Below, in pieces: positions 31,334-41,700 of a stretch of DNA of 48,646 nt (within the stretch, counting starts at the first letter, position 1; the number at the start of each line of letters is the position of its first letter). The notes below the pieces were generated by a model, which was not told the DNA's origin, did no database searches, and saw only the letters and a program-made list of their open reading frames with translations. Both the position numbers and the translations under genes were made by a program. This DNA comes from Bacteroidetes bacterium ADurb.Bin139 (GTDB lineage: Bacteria; Bacteroidota; Bacteroidia; Bacteroidales; UBA932): the NCBI GenBank assembly GCA_002070565.1, contig MWDM01000011.1, positions 1 through 48,646 on the forward strand, in the 5' to 3' direction.

Positions 31334-31365
31334 AAAAAAAAGACTAGCCAAAAAATGGCCAGTCT
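31334..31365 (-). terminator. Intrinsic terminator of rplU-rpmA
   Basis: Read on the minus strand, AGACTGGCC, a short T-rich loop and GGCTAGTCT form a nearly perfect 9-base stem followed by TTTTTTT. It lies about 46 bases after the rpmA stop. Confidence 0.85.
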
Positions 31366-31411
31366 CTCTCAGTTTCTCTCTCAGTCTCTCTAAAATGTAG
31401 ATCCGTTGGAC

Positions 31412-31681
31412 TTATGCCTGGGCAGTATCTGCCGGCTGAATGGAAATATATGATTTGTTATTGGCTTTCTTGCGGAAAACCACAACTCCATCTTTCAGGG
31501 CATACAACGTATGATCTTTCCCTATCCCTACGTTTTCACCGGGATTGTGTACCGTGCCTCTCTGACGAACCAAAATATTACCAGCTTTGGCAATCTGTCC
31601 GCCAAATAACTTGATGCCTAAACGTTTACTGTGTGATTCGCGGCCGTTCTTTGAACTACCGACACCTTTTTTGTGAGCCAT
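31412..31681 (-). CDS. rpmA: 50S ribosomal protein bL27
   Basis: An 89-residue ribosomal protein. [20 protein letters not shown] is the universal bL27 N-terminus, whose tip reaches the peptidyl transferase centre; [20 protein letters not shown] and [13 protein letters not shown] complete the family pattern. There is no N-terminal extension of the kind cleaved in Firmicutes. It follows rplU by 18 bases in the standard rplU-rpmA order and ends before an intrinsic terminator. Confidence 0.97.
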   Translation of the reverse strand: MAHKKGVGSSKNGRESHSKRLGIKLFGGQIAKAGNILVRQRGTVHNPGENVGIGKDHTLYALKDGVVVFRKKANNKSYISIQPADTAQA

Positions 31682-31699
31682 AATTCTACGTTTTAGATG

Positions 31700-32008
31700 T
31701 TATGAAATGGTGTTGATCCGGATTTGTGTCAGATGCTGACGGTGTCCGTTGCATTTTTGGGTTCCTTTCCTTCTTTTCTTCTTAAATACCAGTACTTTAG
31801 AACCTTTCAGGTGTTTGAGCACTGTTGCATTGACTGCAGCTCCTTCCAGGTAAGGTTTACCAACAAGAACGTTTCCGTCCTGATCCTTGAGCAACACTTT
31901 CTCAAAATTAACACTTTCTCCCTCTTCAACCTCAAGCCGGTTTACGAAAACTTTCCAGCCTTCTTCTACTTTGAATTGTTGTCCGGCAATGTCTACAATT
32001 GCATACAT
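31700..32008 (-). CDS. rplU: 50S ribosomal protein bL21
   Basis: A 102-residue ribosomal protein: [57 protein letters not shown] and LTQIRINTI are in the expected order for bL21. It is first in the rplU-rpmA operon and is driven by a consensus promoter at 32110-32140. Confidence 0.97.
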   Translation of the reverse strand: MYAIVDIAGQQFKVEEGWKVFVNRLEVEEGESVNFEKVLLKDQDGNVLVGKPYLEGAAVNATVLKHLKGSKVLVFKKKRRKGTQKCNGHRQHLTQIRINTIS

Positions 32009-32109
32009 AATAAAAATTATTCTGGTTTTAATCGTAAGCGGGTATCAACAAATACCTCTTATACAATAGCTTAACGATTGTCTTCTGTTTATCGCTAAAA
32101 AACGGATTG

Positions 32110-32140
32110 CAAAGGTAAAAAAGTTTCCCGGAATACCAAA
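32110..32140 (-). promoter_or_regulatory. Consensus promoter of rplU-rpmA
   Basis: On the minus strand TTTG (32137-32140), exactly 19 bases, then TACCTTTG (32110-32117): a perfect Bacteroidota promoter and the same -7 sequence as for rpmH. It leaves a leader of about 95 bases before rplU, long enough for a control structure, although none is obvious. Confidence 0.85.
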
Positions 32141-32155
32141 GAAAAAGTATCTTTG
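32124..32155 (+). promoter_or_regulatory. Promoter of the ATPase-Sir2 operon
   Basis: TTTC at 32124-32127, a 20-base spacer and TATCTTTG at 32148-32155 match the Bacteroidota promoter with one -33 mismatch. It overlaps the divergent rplU promoter face to face, so the two could compete for polymerase. Confidence 0.65.
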
Positions 32156-32175
32156 TTGATTACAATCACTATGTT

Positions 32176-33342
32176 ATGAATTCACCGTTTCTATATAACC
32201 GTCCACTGCAGGCGCCAGAAGTCCTGGGAAGGACAGCCGGTGCAGACTGGCTGGCCTCCAATCTTATAAAGGGACAGCATTCCGTTGTGTGGAATACACC
32301 CAAAACGGGAAAAAGCTCCTTTATCAACAAAGTGCTGGCCCAGATCCGTAAAAATGAACAGGCTCCCCTGATCTGTCGTTTGTCCTGTTTCAACATCCGG
32401 AGTGAACATTCCTTGTATGCCGCTCTGGCAAACGCACTTTTTGGCTGTGTGGCCAATACTTTGGGGGAGTGGGAAAATCTGGCGGCCACCCTCTTGCCGG
32501 TAAGCAAACCCGGGATTCCGGTACCTAACCACCAGGGACATGAATTTTACCTGGTTTTTGCTGACGATCTGCCCGCAGAAGCTTACCTGGAGCTGGCCCG
32601 GTTTCCCCAGGCTTTTTCAACACATATGAACAGACGCGTAATCATTGTTTTAGAGTCTTTTCATACGCTGGTAGAGTTTTCAGGAGCCCATGCCCGTTCG
32701 CAATTCCAGAAAATAGCTGAACTGTGGAAAAGCATGCCTGATGTAACCTGGCTCATCTGCGGATCCGGTAGCACAGCTTCTTCCGGTTACTCTGTTTTCC
32801 GGGAACTCTTTGACGAGCGCAGGCCCTTTTACCGTTTTGCTGAACACGTACCCCTGGAACCTATAGATGAAAAGGAGTTCACAGACTACATCATCCGAAG
32901 TTTTGCCAAAGCAGGGCGGGTGATATCCAGGGATTACGCAGGGATGATCTACCAGAAAATGGAAGGTCATCCATATTATGTTCAATACCTGTCAGATATT
33001 TGCTTTTCCAACACAAAGGGATACATGAACGACGCCATGTTCCAGGGTGGTTTGGAAGAGCTGCTAGACATTTTCCAACAACCTTTCGAATGTATATGCC
33101 AGGAACTGACCACTCCTCAGATTTATTTCCTGCGGGCCATCAGCCAGGGGGTAGAACAGTTCTGTTCCATAGAAGTGATGGATAAATATTTTCTCAAATC
33201 TTCAGGGAATGTTTCCCGGACAAGAGATGCCCTGGAAAGAAAAGGCATTATTGAAACAGTCCGCAAAAAACCACATTTCATTGATCCCTTGTTCAAGTTT
33301 TGGTTTGAAGAACGATTCTGTAAAACATACTGGTTGAGATGA
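32176..33342 (+). CDS. ATPase_2-like (STAND-related) ATP-binding protein with altered motifs
   Basis: A 388-residue protein. The N-terminal part resembles archaeal-type ATPases (ATPase_2): VLGRTAGADWLASNLIKGQH, then the P-loop NTPKTGKSSFINKVL at about residues 39-53, in which the first glycine is asparagine. The Walker B position reads RRVIIVLESFHTLVE, with leucine where aspartate is expected but the glutamate kept. A sensor-like WLICGSGS follows, then a winged-helix-like C-terminus (LTTPQIYFLRAIS, SRTRDALERKGIIETVRKK, DPLFKFWFEERF). The final phrase is typical of this family in Bacteroidota. It is coupled to sir2 by an ATGA overlap. Function is unknown; regulation, a defence role or chaperone-like activity are all possible. 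Confidence 0.8.
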   Translation: MNSPFLYNRPLQAPEVLGRTAGADWLASNLIKGQHSVVWNTPKTGKSSFINKVLAQIRKNEQAPLICRLSCFNIRSEHSLYAALANALFGCVANTLGEWENLAATLLPVSKPGIPVPNHQGHEFYLVFADDLPAEAYLELARFPQAFSTHMNRRVIIVLESFHTLVEFSGAHARSQFQKIAELWKSMPDVTWLICGSGSTASSGYSVFRELFDERRPFYRFAEHVPLEPIDEKEFTDYIIRSFAKAGRVISRDYAGMIYQKMEGHPYYVQYLSDICFSNTKGYMNDAMFQGGLEELLDIFQQPFECICQELTTPQIYFLRAISQGVEQFCSIEVMDKYFLKSSGNVSRTRDALERKGIIETVRKKPHFIDPLFKFWFEERFCKTYWLR

Positions 33343-34031
33343 AAAAAATTGTAGTACTGACCGGAGCCGGAATGAGTGCCCAAAGTGGTATCAGTACCTT
33401 TCGCGACAGCGGAGGACTTTGGGAAAACCACCCTGTAGAGGAAGTAGCCTCGATAGAAGGCTGGTACAGGAACCCAAAAATAATGCTTGCTTTTTATAAC
33501 GAACGCCGGGCAGCCCTGCAAGGGGTGTACCCCAACAAGGGTCATGAGATTCTGGCCGGTCTGGAAAAACACTTCGATGTATCTATTGTTACCCAGAATG
33601 TAGACGACCTGCACGAACGCGCGGGCAGCAGAAAAATCCTGCACCTGCACGGACAATTGACAAAAGCAAGAAGTTCCGAAAATCCGGACCTGATCATTGA
33701 CATTGGTTATGCTCCCATTGCCTGGGGTGATAAAGCCCCGGACGGTACACAACTCCGTCCGCATGTGGTATGGTTTGGTGAAGCCGTTCCGCAAATGGAG
33801 CGTGCCATGCAATGGACCCGCCAGGCAGATATCATGGTGGTCGTTGGCACTTCCCTGGCCGTATATCCTGCAGCAGGACTTATTGATTTTGCACATCATG
33901 AAATCCCTTTGTTCCTGGTTGACCCAAAACCAGCAGCCCCTGTTAGGAGAAAAAACCTGCATGTTATTGCCCAAAAGGCTGTAGAAGGTCTGGAACAACT
34001 GGAAAAGATCCTGCTTAACAATTATTTATGA
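33339..34031 (+). CDS. Sir2-family NAD-dependent deacylase without zinc cysteines
   Basis: A 230-residue sirtuin. TGAGMSAQSGISTFRDSGGL (residues 8-27) is the NAD-binding loop; TQNVDDLHERAG (85-96) holds Q86, N87 and D89; the catalytic histidine is H104 in LHLHGQL; RPHVVWFGEAVP and VVGTSLAVYPAAGL follow as in bacterial CobB-like proteins. The four zinc-binding cysteines of most sirtuins are absent: the segment between HGQL and RPHVVWFG has none. Cysteine-free Sir2 proteins occur in Bacteroidota, so this is probably ancestral and not decay. It removes acyl groups from lysines or acts as a NAD-consuming enzyme. It overlaps both neighbours by 4 bases. Confidence 0.9.
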   Translation: MKKIVVLTGAGMSAQSGISTFRDSGGLWENHPVEEVASIEGWYRNPKIMLAFYNERRAALQGVYPNKGHEILAGLEKHFDVSIVTQNVDDLHERAGSRKILHLHGQLTKARSSENPDLIIDIGYAPIAWGDKAPDGTQLRPHVVWFGEAVPQMERAMQWTRQADIMVVVGTSLAVYPAAGLIDFAHHEIPLFLVDPKPAAPVRRKNLHVIAQKAVEGLEQLEKILLNNYL

Positions 34032-36835
34032 AATCTGAGAATCCATTTTTCGGCATATTACAGCCGGACCGCATTAAAACAGATTATTTGCACCGTCTGG
34101 CCTGGGGAACCGATGCCAGTTTTTACCGTAAAATACCCCGCCTGGTCTTGTTTCCCGACACCGAAGAAGAAGTGTCCGGGATCCTGGAAATTTGCAACAA
34201 TAAACAAATTGCCGTGACTTTCCGGGCTGCCGGGACCAGCCTCTCGGGTCAAAGCCTTTCTGACAGTGTCCTGCTGGTGGCTGCTACTGGTTGGGATCAA
34301 TACCAGGTACACGGTGACGGAGCAACCATATCACTCCAGCCCGGCATTGTCGGAGACCGCGTTAATGAGATTCTCAAGCCTTATGGCAGAAAATTCTCCC
34401 CCGATCCGGCATCGCTTTCTTCTGCCATGGTGGGTGGCATTATGGCCAATAATGCCTCGGGCATGAATTGCGGAACCCATGCCAACAGCGACAGGATTGT
34501 CCGGTCCATGCGCCTGGTCCTGGCAGACGGCACCATACTGGACACCGGAGATAAGCAATCCCGGGAATCTTTCTGCCGTACCCACGCAAGATTCCTGACC
34601 GAATTGTTGCAGATCCGTGAAAAGGTAATGGGCAATCCTGACCTTGTCAAGCATATCCGGTACAAATACAGCATCAAGAACGTAACGGGCCTGAATCTGC
34701 TTCCTTTTGTGGAATTTGAAGATCCCTTTGACCTGATAACACATCTTATCATAGGATCGGAAGGTACGCTGGCTTTCTTCTCCCGGGTTACGGTCAGCAC
34801 CGAGCCTCTCTGGCCGATTCGTGCCAGTTCCATGACGTATTTCACATCCATAGAAGAAGCCTGCCGGGCCGTCCAGGCCCTGAAAGAGCTTCCCGTCATA
34901 GGGACGGAACTTCTGGACAGAAAAGCCCTTTTTTCTGTGGAAGGTCGCAAGGGAATGCCGGATTATATAAAAGATTTCCCGGACGGCACCACCGCGCTTC
35001 TGATAGAAACAGCAGCCCATGATAAAACGGAGCTTGAGGATAAGATACTTGCCATCACCCGTGGCCTGGAACGTTTTGAAAAATGGCGCCCGGTAACCTT
35101 TACCGACAAGCCGGAAGAATATGCTGTATTATGGAACATACGCTCCGGTATCTTCCCATCCATTGGTGGCATGAGGCCTCCAGGGTCTACCTGCCTGATT
35201 GAAGACGTGGCCTTCCATTTGGAAGATCTGCCCCGGGCTGTTGCAGAACTTCAGGAAATCCTTGTCAGACATCAGTACCGGGACAGCGCCATATACGGAC
35301 ATGCCCTGGAAGGCAACTTCCATTTTATCCTGAACCAGTCTTTCGATACACCTCAGGAAGTGGCACGATATCAGGCGCTTATGCAGGACGTAATCACCAT
35401 GGTTACCGACAAATACCATGGATCGCTCAAGGCAGAACACGGGACAGGAAGGAACATGGCTCCCTTTGTGGAAAAGGAATGGGGCAAGGAAGCTTTCTCT
35501 GTCATGAGGCGTATCAAAGAGCTGTTCGATCCAAAGAACATCCTGAATCCCGGAGTGATCTTCAATGAGGACCCGCTATGCCATATAAAAGACTTTAAAC
35601 CCCTGCCGGTGGTGCATCCGGTAGTGGACAAATGCATAGAATGCGGCTTTTGTGAAGTCAATTGCCTGACCTGGGGCAAAACCCTCAGTTCCAGGCAAAG
35701 GATCATTGTGCAAAGGGAGATCCAACGGCTCAAAAATACAGGGGAGAATCCCAAATTGCTAAAACAGCTGGACAAAGACTATTTCTATCCGGGGAGGGCT
35801 ACCTGCGCAGGAGACGGACTTTGCGCCACCTCCTGCCCCATGGAGATCAATACGGGAGAATTCACGCATTTCCTGCGCGAGCAGGCTCATCCTCAGGGCT
35901 CTCGCGACTACGTACTAGGCATGCTTTCCGCCCACCATTTCCTGGGACTGAAAAACAGTATGAGGATTGTATTGCGCCTTGCCCGTACCGCACACATAGT
36001 GCTTGGAACACACCTGATGAGCTGGATTTGCAAAGTCGCCAATAAGATGGGCTTTCCGCTCTGGACCCCGGCCATGCCCGGAGCCCACCGGGTGAAACCG
36101 CTATACCAGGAAAGTGCAGAAGATACGGTTGTTTACTTTCCTTCCTGTATCAACCAGAGCATGGGCGTAGCCCGTGGGGCACCTGACAACACACCCCTGA
36201 CCGATAAAATGGTAAACCTGCTTCAAAAAGCCGGCTATCGTGTTGTTTTTCCGGATCATATGGACAACCTTTGCTGCGGTACCATATGGGAAAGCAAGGG
36301 GATGCCCCAAATAGCCGATGAAAAAACGGCAGAATTGAGCGGTGCACTCTGGGTTGCCAGCCAGGCAGGCAAATACCCCGTACTTTGCGATCAGAGCCCC
36401 TGTCTCTACCGGATGCGGGAAAAGATCAAAAAACTGGATCTTTACGAACCGGTGGAATTCATTGAAAAGTTCCTTGTGCCGAGGCTTGATTTCCATCCTA
36501 CCGACGAACCGGTGGCGCTGCACATCACCTGCACCACACAGAAGATGCACCTTGACAATGACATGCTCCGCCTGGCCCAAAGGTGTTCCACCCGGGTGCT
36601 CGTCCCTTCGGAAGTGGGATGCTGCGGCTTTGCCGGTGACAAAGGCTTTACCCGACCCGAGATCAATGCCTATGCCCTGAGGAAGCTAAGGCCGCAACTG
36701 GAAGCAGCCGGCATCCGCAAAGGGTATTCCAACAGCCGTACCTGCGAGATAGGATTGATGACCAACGGGGGCATTCCCTACATGTCCCTGGTTTATCTTG
36801 TGGATTCCTGTACGACCCCGAAAAAATTGGTTTAA
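34028..36835 (+). CDS. FAD-linked and Fe-S D-2-hydroxyacid dehydrogenase (GlcD-GlcF type fusion)
   Basis: A 935-residue membrane-associated respiratory flavoenzyme. Residues about 30-220 form a FAD_binding_4 domain (VTFRAAGTSLSGQSLSDSVL, GGIMANNASGMNCGTHANSD); residues about 250-510 the FAD-oxidase C-terminal domain (IYGHALEGNFHFIL, AEHGTGRNMAPFVE). Then come two ferredoxin-like clusters, CIECGFCEVNC (about 535-545) and CAGDGLCATSCP (about 592-603), and a C-terminal CCG region (NLCCGTIW, GCCGFAGDKGF) of the heterodisulfide-reductase type. Proteins of this build oxidise D-lactate, D-2-hydroxyglutarate or glycolate and pass electrons to quinone. Substrate cannot be fixed from sequence. It overlaps the sir2 gene by 4 bases. 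Confidence 0.9.
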   Translation: MKSENPFFGILQPDRIKTDYLHRLAWGTDASFYRKIPRLVLFPDTEEEVSGILEICNNKQIAVTFRAAGTSLSGQSLSDSVLLVAATGWDQYQVHGDGATISLQPGIVGDRVNEILKPYGRKFSPDPASLSSAMVGGIMANNASGMNCGTHANSDRIVRSMRLVLADGTILDTGDKQSRESFCRTHARFLTELLQIREKVMGNPDLVKHIRYKYSIKNVTGLNLLPFVEFEDPFDLITHLIIGSEGTLAFFSRVTVSTEPLWPIRASSMTYFTSIEEACRAVQALKELPVIGTELLDRKALFSVEGRKGMPDYIKDFPDGTTALLIETAAHDKTELEDKILAITRGLERFEKWRPVTFTDKPEEYAVLWNIRSGIFPSIGGMRPPGSTCLIEDVAFHLEDLPRAVAELQEILVRHQYRDSAIYGHALEGNFHFILNQSFDTPQEVARYQALMQDVITMVTDKYHGSLKAEHGTGRNMAPFVEKEWGKEAFSVMRRIKELFDPKNILNPGVIFNEDPLCHIKDFKPLPVVHPVVDKCIECGFCEVNCLTWGKTLSSRQRIIVQREIQRLKNTGENPKLLKQLDKDYFYPGRATCAGDGLCATSCPMEINTGEFTHFLREQAHPQGSRDYVLGMLSAHHFLGLKNSMRIVLRLARTAHIVLGTHLMSWICKVANKMGFPLWTPAMPGAHRVKPLYQESAEDTVVYFPSCINQSMGVARGAPDNTPLTDKMVNLLQKAGYRVVFPDHMDNLCCGTIWESKGMPQIADEKTAELSGALWVASQAGKYPVLCDQSPCLYRMREKIKKLDLYEPVEFIEKFLVPRLDFHPTDEPVALHITCTTQKMHLDNDMLRLAQRCSTRVLVPSEVGCCGFAGDKGFTRPEINAYALRKLRPQLEAAGIRKGYSNSRTCEIGLMTNGGIPYMSLVYLVDSCTTPKKLV

Positions 36836-36846
36836 TAATAAAATAA

Positions 36847-38799
36847 ATGAAAATCCGGATATTAAGTGTTTTGGCAGCCTGCTGCCTGATGTGTGGTTGT
36901 AATACAGACAGTGGAACTAGTTTTGCCCTGATAGCAGACACACATATCAACAGCAATTCCTCGGCCAACAGTGAAGTATTATTGACCATCATCCGGGACA
37001 TCAACTCCCGGGATAGCATTGATTTTGTGATCCTTGCCGGGGATGTCACCGAATTTGGTTCGGACTTGGAAATTGAACTGGCCAGAAATCTGCTGGACTC
37101 GCTGCAAAAGCCCTGGTACATCCTGTCCGGGAACCACGACTCCAAATGGTCTGAAAGCGGATGCAACACCTTCCTGGAAACCTTTGGCTACGAACAGTTT
37201 TATTTTGTCCACAATCATATTGCATACATTGGCACCAACTCGGGACCCAACATGCGCATGGCCCCCGCCCTTGTACCAAGGGAAAGCCTTGTGTGGCTTG
37301 ACAGCGTGCTGCGGACCATCCCTGCACGAATGCCTGTTGTATATGTGAACCATTACCCCTTGACCGAAGACATGAGCAATTACCGCAAGGTCATTGAACT
37401 GCTCTCCACCAGGAACATCCAGCTGACCTTATGCGGCCATTACCATACGAACGAAGCCTTCACCACGCTGGGCATTCCTGCCGTAAAATGCCGGACAGCC
37501 CTGCCCGGAAAGACTCAAGGACCGGGATACAACCTGGTAAACATTCACAAAGGAAAAGTGACATTCCGGGAGCGTATTGTCCGCAAACAACCTGACAGTT
37601 CGTATACCCTGCCCGCGTGGCATTCGGTGACTTTTACAAAAGGCCCGTCCCAAATTGCAGACACCCTGACCGCTGAAGAGAAACAGCAACCGGCCCAGGG
37701 GGCTGCAAAAAAACAGCAACCGGCCCAGGCCGCTGCAAAGAAACAGGGGGCTGCAGAGAAACAGGCCGCTGCAGAGAATGGCGTTGAGGTTCTCTGGAGC
37801 TTGCAGGACGAGGGTGATATTGGCTCGGCTGCCATGGCAGATACGCTTTCAGGGATTGTTGTTTTTGCCAACACCAAAGGAATAGTCAAGGCCGTAGGCC
37901 TGGAAGACGGTAAAGCGCTCTGGAGTACGCCTACAAGAGGCAAGATCTTCTCTACCCCTGCCATTGATAAAGACCGGGTCTTCATAGGGTCGACAGACAA
38001 AAATGTGTATTGTCTGGACCTGCACAGTGGCAGGATCATATGGACCTACCCCGCCGGCAAGTCCATCGTGGCCTCCCCTGCGGTCATGGACGGCATCGTG
38101 TACATTGGCGGATCTGATGGTACGTTCCGTGCCCTGGATGCAGCAAACGGGTCGCTCCTCTGGGAATATCCGCACATAAGCGGCTTTATGGAATCAAAGC
38201 CTTATGCAGACCCATCCCAGGTGGTTGCCGGTTCCTGGGGCAATGAGCTTTACTCGTTTCATCCAAAAACGGGAGCGATACAGTGGGTATGGGAAAACAG
38301 GCACCGGGGACGCGGGTACTCCCCTGCAGCCACCTGGCCGGTGAAAGCTAACGGTAAGATATTCATAACCACGCCCGAAAGAAAGTGCTACGCCATTGAT
38401 GCCCGTACAGGGAAAACCATGTGGGAAGCCCTGGGAGGGAGGGAAAGCATAGGACTCTCAGAAGATGGGCAGCTGGTTTATGTTAAGACCATGTCCGATT
38501 CCCTGTATGCCTTTCAGACTGCCCCGCAGAAAATTGTGTCCCAATGGCGGGTTTCGGGAGGCTTCGGTTATGAGATAGGGCCTTCCCCGGTAACAGAGCA
38601 GGACGGCCTGGTCTTTGTTCCCTCAGCCACGGGATCATTATATGCCTACCACCGGCAGGACGGCTCTAAAGCCTGGCAAGTCCTCCTTTCGGACGGACTT
38701 GTCAATTACGCACAACCTACCGGACATTCCAGACTGGTGGTTTCCACTATGGATGGCAGGGTGCTGCTTATTTCATACAAAAAAGACGGGCCTGGGTAA
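36847..38799 (+). CDS. Metallophosphoesterase fused to a PQQ-type beta-propeller, lipoprotein
   Basis: A 650-residue predicted lipoprotein (CLMCGC near residue 18). Residues 25-245 are a calcineurin-like phosphoesterase with all metal motifs: D31-T-H33, GD at 65-66, GNHD at 95-98, H169 and GHYH at 197-200. Residues about 278-310 are a low-complexity linker made of repeats of KKQQPAQ and AAAKKQ. Residues about 313-645 are a PQQ/BamB-like propeller of at least seven blades ([69 protein letters not shown]). It acts in the periplasm or at the surface; the propeller may tether it or recognise a partner. It is the last gene of this operon and overlaps the convergent purL by 32 bases. Confidence 0.9.
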   Translation: MKIRILSVLAACCLMCGCNTDSGTSFALIADTHINSNSSANSEVLLTIIRDINSRDSIDFVILAGDVTEFGSDLEIELARNLLDSLQKPWYILSGNHDSKWSESGCNTFLETFGYEQFYFVHNHIAYIGTNSGPNMRMAPALVPRESLVWLDSVLRTIPARMPVVYVNHYPLTEDMSNYRKVIELLSTRNIQLTLCGHYHTNEAFTTLGIPAVKCRTALPGKTQGPGYNLVNIHKGKVTFRERIVRKQPDSSYTLPAWHSVTFTKGPSQIADTLTAEEKQQPAQGAAKKQQPAQAAAKKQGAAEKQAAAENGVEVLWSLQDEGDIGSAAMADTLSGIVVFANTKGIVKAVGLEDGKALWSTPTRGKIFSTPAIDKDRVFIGSTDKNVYCLDLHSGRIIWTYPAGKSIVASPAVMDGIVYIGGSDGTFRALDAANGSLLWEYPHISGFMESKPYADPSQVVAGSWGNELYSFHPKTGAIQWVWENRHRGRGYSPAATWPVKANGKIFITTPERKCYAIDARTGKTMWEALGGRESIGLSEDGQLVYVKTMSDSLYAFQTAPQKIVSQWRVSGGFGYEIGPSPVTEQDGLVFVPSATGSLYAYHRQDGSKAWQVLLSDGLVNYAQPTGHSRLVVSTMDGRVLLISYKKDGPG

Positions 38800-41700
38800 A
38801 CATCCCGAGCCAGGGGGAAACAGCGTCAGAAGGCCTGTTGGCAGGATAGTACGCCCAGTTCCAGGGATAAATACAGCGTTCCGGATGCGGCATCATGGCC
38901 AGGTGACGCCCGCAGGCACTGGTAACAGCGGCCACAGCTCCGGGTGACCCGTTGGGATTGGCCGGATACAGATCGTAAGAGTACCTTGCTGCTACCGCGT
39001 AATTCGCTTCATCCCGGTGAATTGATGAGAATTTACCTTCACCATGGGCAACCCATATGCCCAGACGGCTTCCCTGCAAGGGCTTCAGAAATATCGAGTT
39101 GCTTTCTTCAATGGTGATATTGACAAAATTACACTCAAATTTTCCCGATTCATTGGGCTGAATTTTGGGGGACTTTTCCCGGTCAGCCGGGGTGATCAAG
39201 CCCAGTTCAGCCATCAGCTGGCAACCGTTGCATATCCCCAGGCTGAGGGTATCCTTGCGGGCATAATAGCGGTCAAGGGTCTCTTTGGCTTTGGAATTGT
39301 ATAAAAAAGCCCCGGCCCATCCCTTGGCGGAACCCAGGGTGTCTGCGTTGGAAAACCCGCCCACGAAGACTATCAGGCGTATGTCATCCAGTGTTTCGCG
39401 TCCACTGATAAGGTCAGTAGTGTGGACATCGCGCACGTCAAATCCGGCCAGGTAGAGCATCCAGGCCATTTCCCTGTCGCATTGCGATCCCTTTTCCCTG
39501 ACGATGGCTGCTTTTGGCAAAGGCTTGTTTCCCCCGGATAGGTCTGGCATTTCAAGGGTTCCGTCAAACCAGGCCGGAAATTTAAATTTCAACGGCGTTT
39601 TGGCGAAATTTTCAAACCGTTCGCGTGCTTTTACCGGGCTGCACTGACGTTTGTCCATCAGGTAAGAACTGTGGAACCAAAGGTTCCTGAACCGGTCTAT
39701 ATCAAAGGAAAGGGTTTCATCTACCTTGATCATCCGTTCTTCACAGGGAGTTCCCAGCAACCAGGTTTTCACATCATTTTGCAGCAACAGCCCCAAAGCC
39801 TGGTGGATCTTGTCGGTGCGAACCTGCAGGACGACTCCGGGATACTCGGCAAAAAGGGCGGCCACCCTGTCGGCTCCGGAAATTTCTTCCAGCACATGTT
39901 CCATGAGGCGGATCCCTCCTCCTGTATTGGCAAAACACATTTCCAGCAGGCTGGTCAGCAGGCCTCCGGCCGAAATATCGTGCCCGGCAAGCACCATGTC
40001 CTGCGCTATCAATTCCCGTACGGTTTCAAATCCGCGTTTAAAGGCCACGGCATCTTCCACGTCGGGACAATTGGCGCCCACTTTTCCCAGGCACTGGGCA
40101 AGCGCCGAGCCGCCCAGGTGGCAGGTGCGTTCTTTCCTTCCCGAAAAATCCACATACAGGAGGGCCGAGGCGGTCGTGCGATCCATCACCGGTTGCACCT
40201 TGCGGCGGACATCGCTCACCGGAGCCACCGCAGATATGATGACCGTACCCGGAGAGAGCACTTTGCTTCCGTCGGGGTACTTCTGGGTCATGGAAAGGGA
40301 ATCCTTCCCCGTTGGGATGTTGATGCCCAGTTGACAGGCAAAATCACTGGCAGCCTTCACAGCGCGGTACAGTCGGGCATCTTCACCCCTGTTGCGGCAG
40401 GGCCACATCCAGTTGGCGCTCAGTGAAACATCGCGCAATCCATTGTCCGGGGCAACAAACACCAGGTTGGTCAGGGCCTCGGCAATGGATAAACGGCTGC
40501 CTGCAGCCGGATCGATAAGTCCCGCCACAGGGGCGTGTCCCAGGGAAGTGGCAATGCCGGAGAAACCTTTTGGAGAAGGTACAAAACCTATGGCAGTAAG
40601 TCCGTAATCATTCAGGGGCAACTGCAAGGGTCCGGCACACTGCTGACCGGCAACCCAACCTGTGACCGAGCGGTCAACCTTGTTGGTGAGCCAGTCTTTA
40701 CAGGCAACCGATTCAAGCTGTATCACCTGTTGGGCATAATCAACCAGCGATTCATTGTCCTGGCTGCAGGTTACTGGCTCAAACACCATGTTGCACGTCT
40801 GATCCTCCGTGATCGTGCGTGGAACTGAACCAAATAAATCTTTGATTGCCAGATCTATTGGTTTTTCTCCGGTTTCGGAATTTTCAAAAATAAAGCGCCC
40901 GTCCCCGGTAATTTCTCCAATCACATACAGGGGAGCTCTTTCCCTTTCTGCCGTCTTCCGGAGCAAGTCCACATCCTGCAGGTGCATTACCAGGCCCATG
41001 CGTTCCTGTGATTCATTTCCAATGATCTCCTTGGCACTCAGGGTGGGATCCCCCAGGGGGAGTTTCTCCATATGGATCTTGCCGCCTTCATGTTCCACCA
41101 GCTCGGCAAGGCAGTTCAGGTGGCCGCCAGCTCCGTGGTCGTGAATGGAAACAATGGGATTAACGCCGTTCTCGGCCAGGGAACGGATGGTGTTGTAGAC
41201 GCGTTTCTGCATTTCGGGGTTGGAGCGCTGTACCGCGTTCAGTTCTATGGCATTGCCAAATTCACCCGTAGCTACGGACGAAACAGCCCCGCCACCCATG
41301 CCGATCCTGTAATTATCTCCGCCCAGTAGAAGGATCTTATCTCCTTGGGCGGGTTTTTCCTTAATGGCATCTTCCAGGCGGGCAAAACCAACACCGCCGG
41401 CCTGCATGATCACCTTGTCGTACCCGTATTGGCGGTCATTTTCCCTGTGTTCAAAACACAAAAGCGAACCGCAAATCAGGGGCTGTCCAAATTTGTTTCC
41501 ATAGTCACTGGCCCCGTTAGAGGCTTTTGTCAGGATGTCTTCCGGAGTGTGATACATCCAGGGGCGGGCACCGGGTCTTTGGGACCCGCCTTCCAGCCTG
41601 GGCAGGGATGTCATGTAAACGGCTGTGCCGGCTATGGGAAAAGAGGCTTTACCCCCGGCCATCCGGTCCCTGATCTCTCCCCCGCTGCCGGTCGCTGCTC

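Noticed and set aside
39671..40426. 251-codon frame opposite purL
   Set aside because: It lies wholly inside the well-conserved purL gene and has no family signature.
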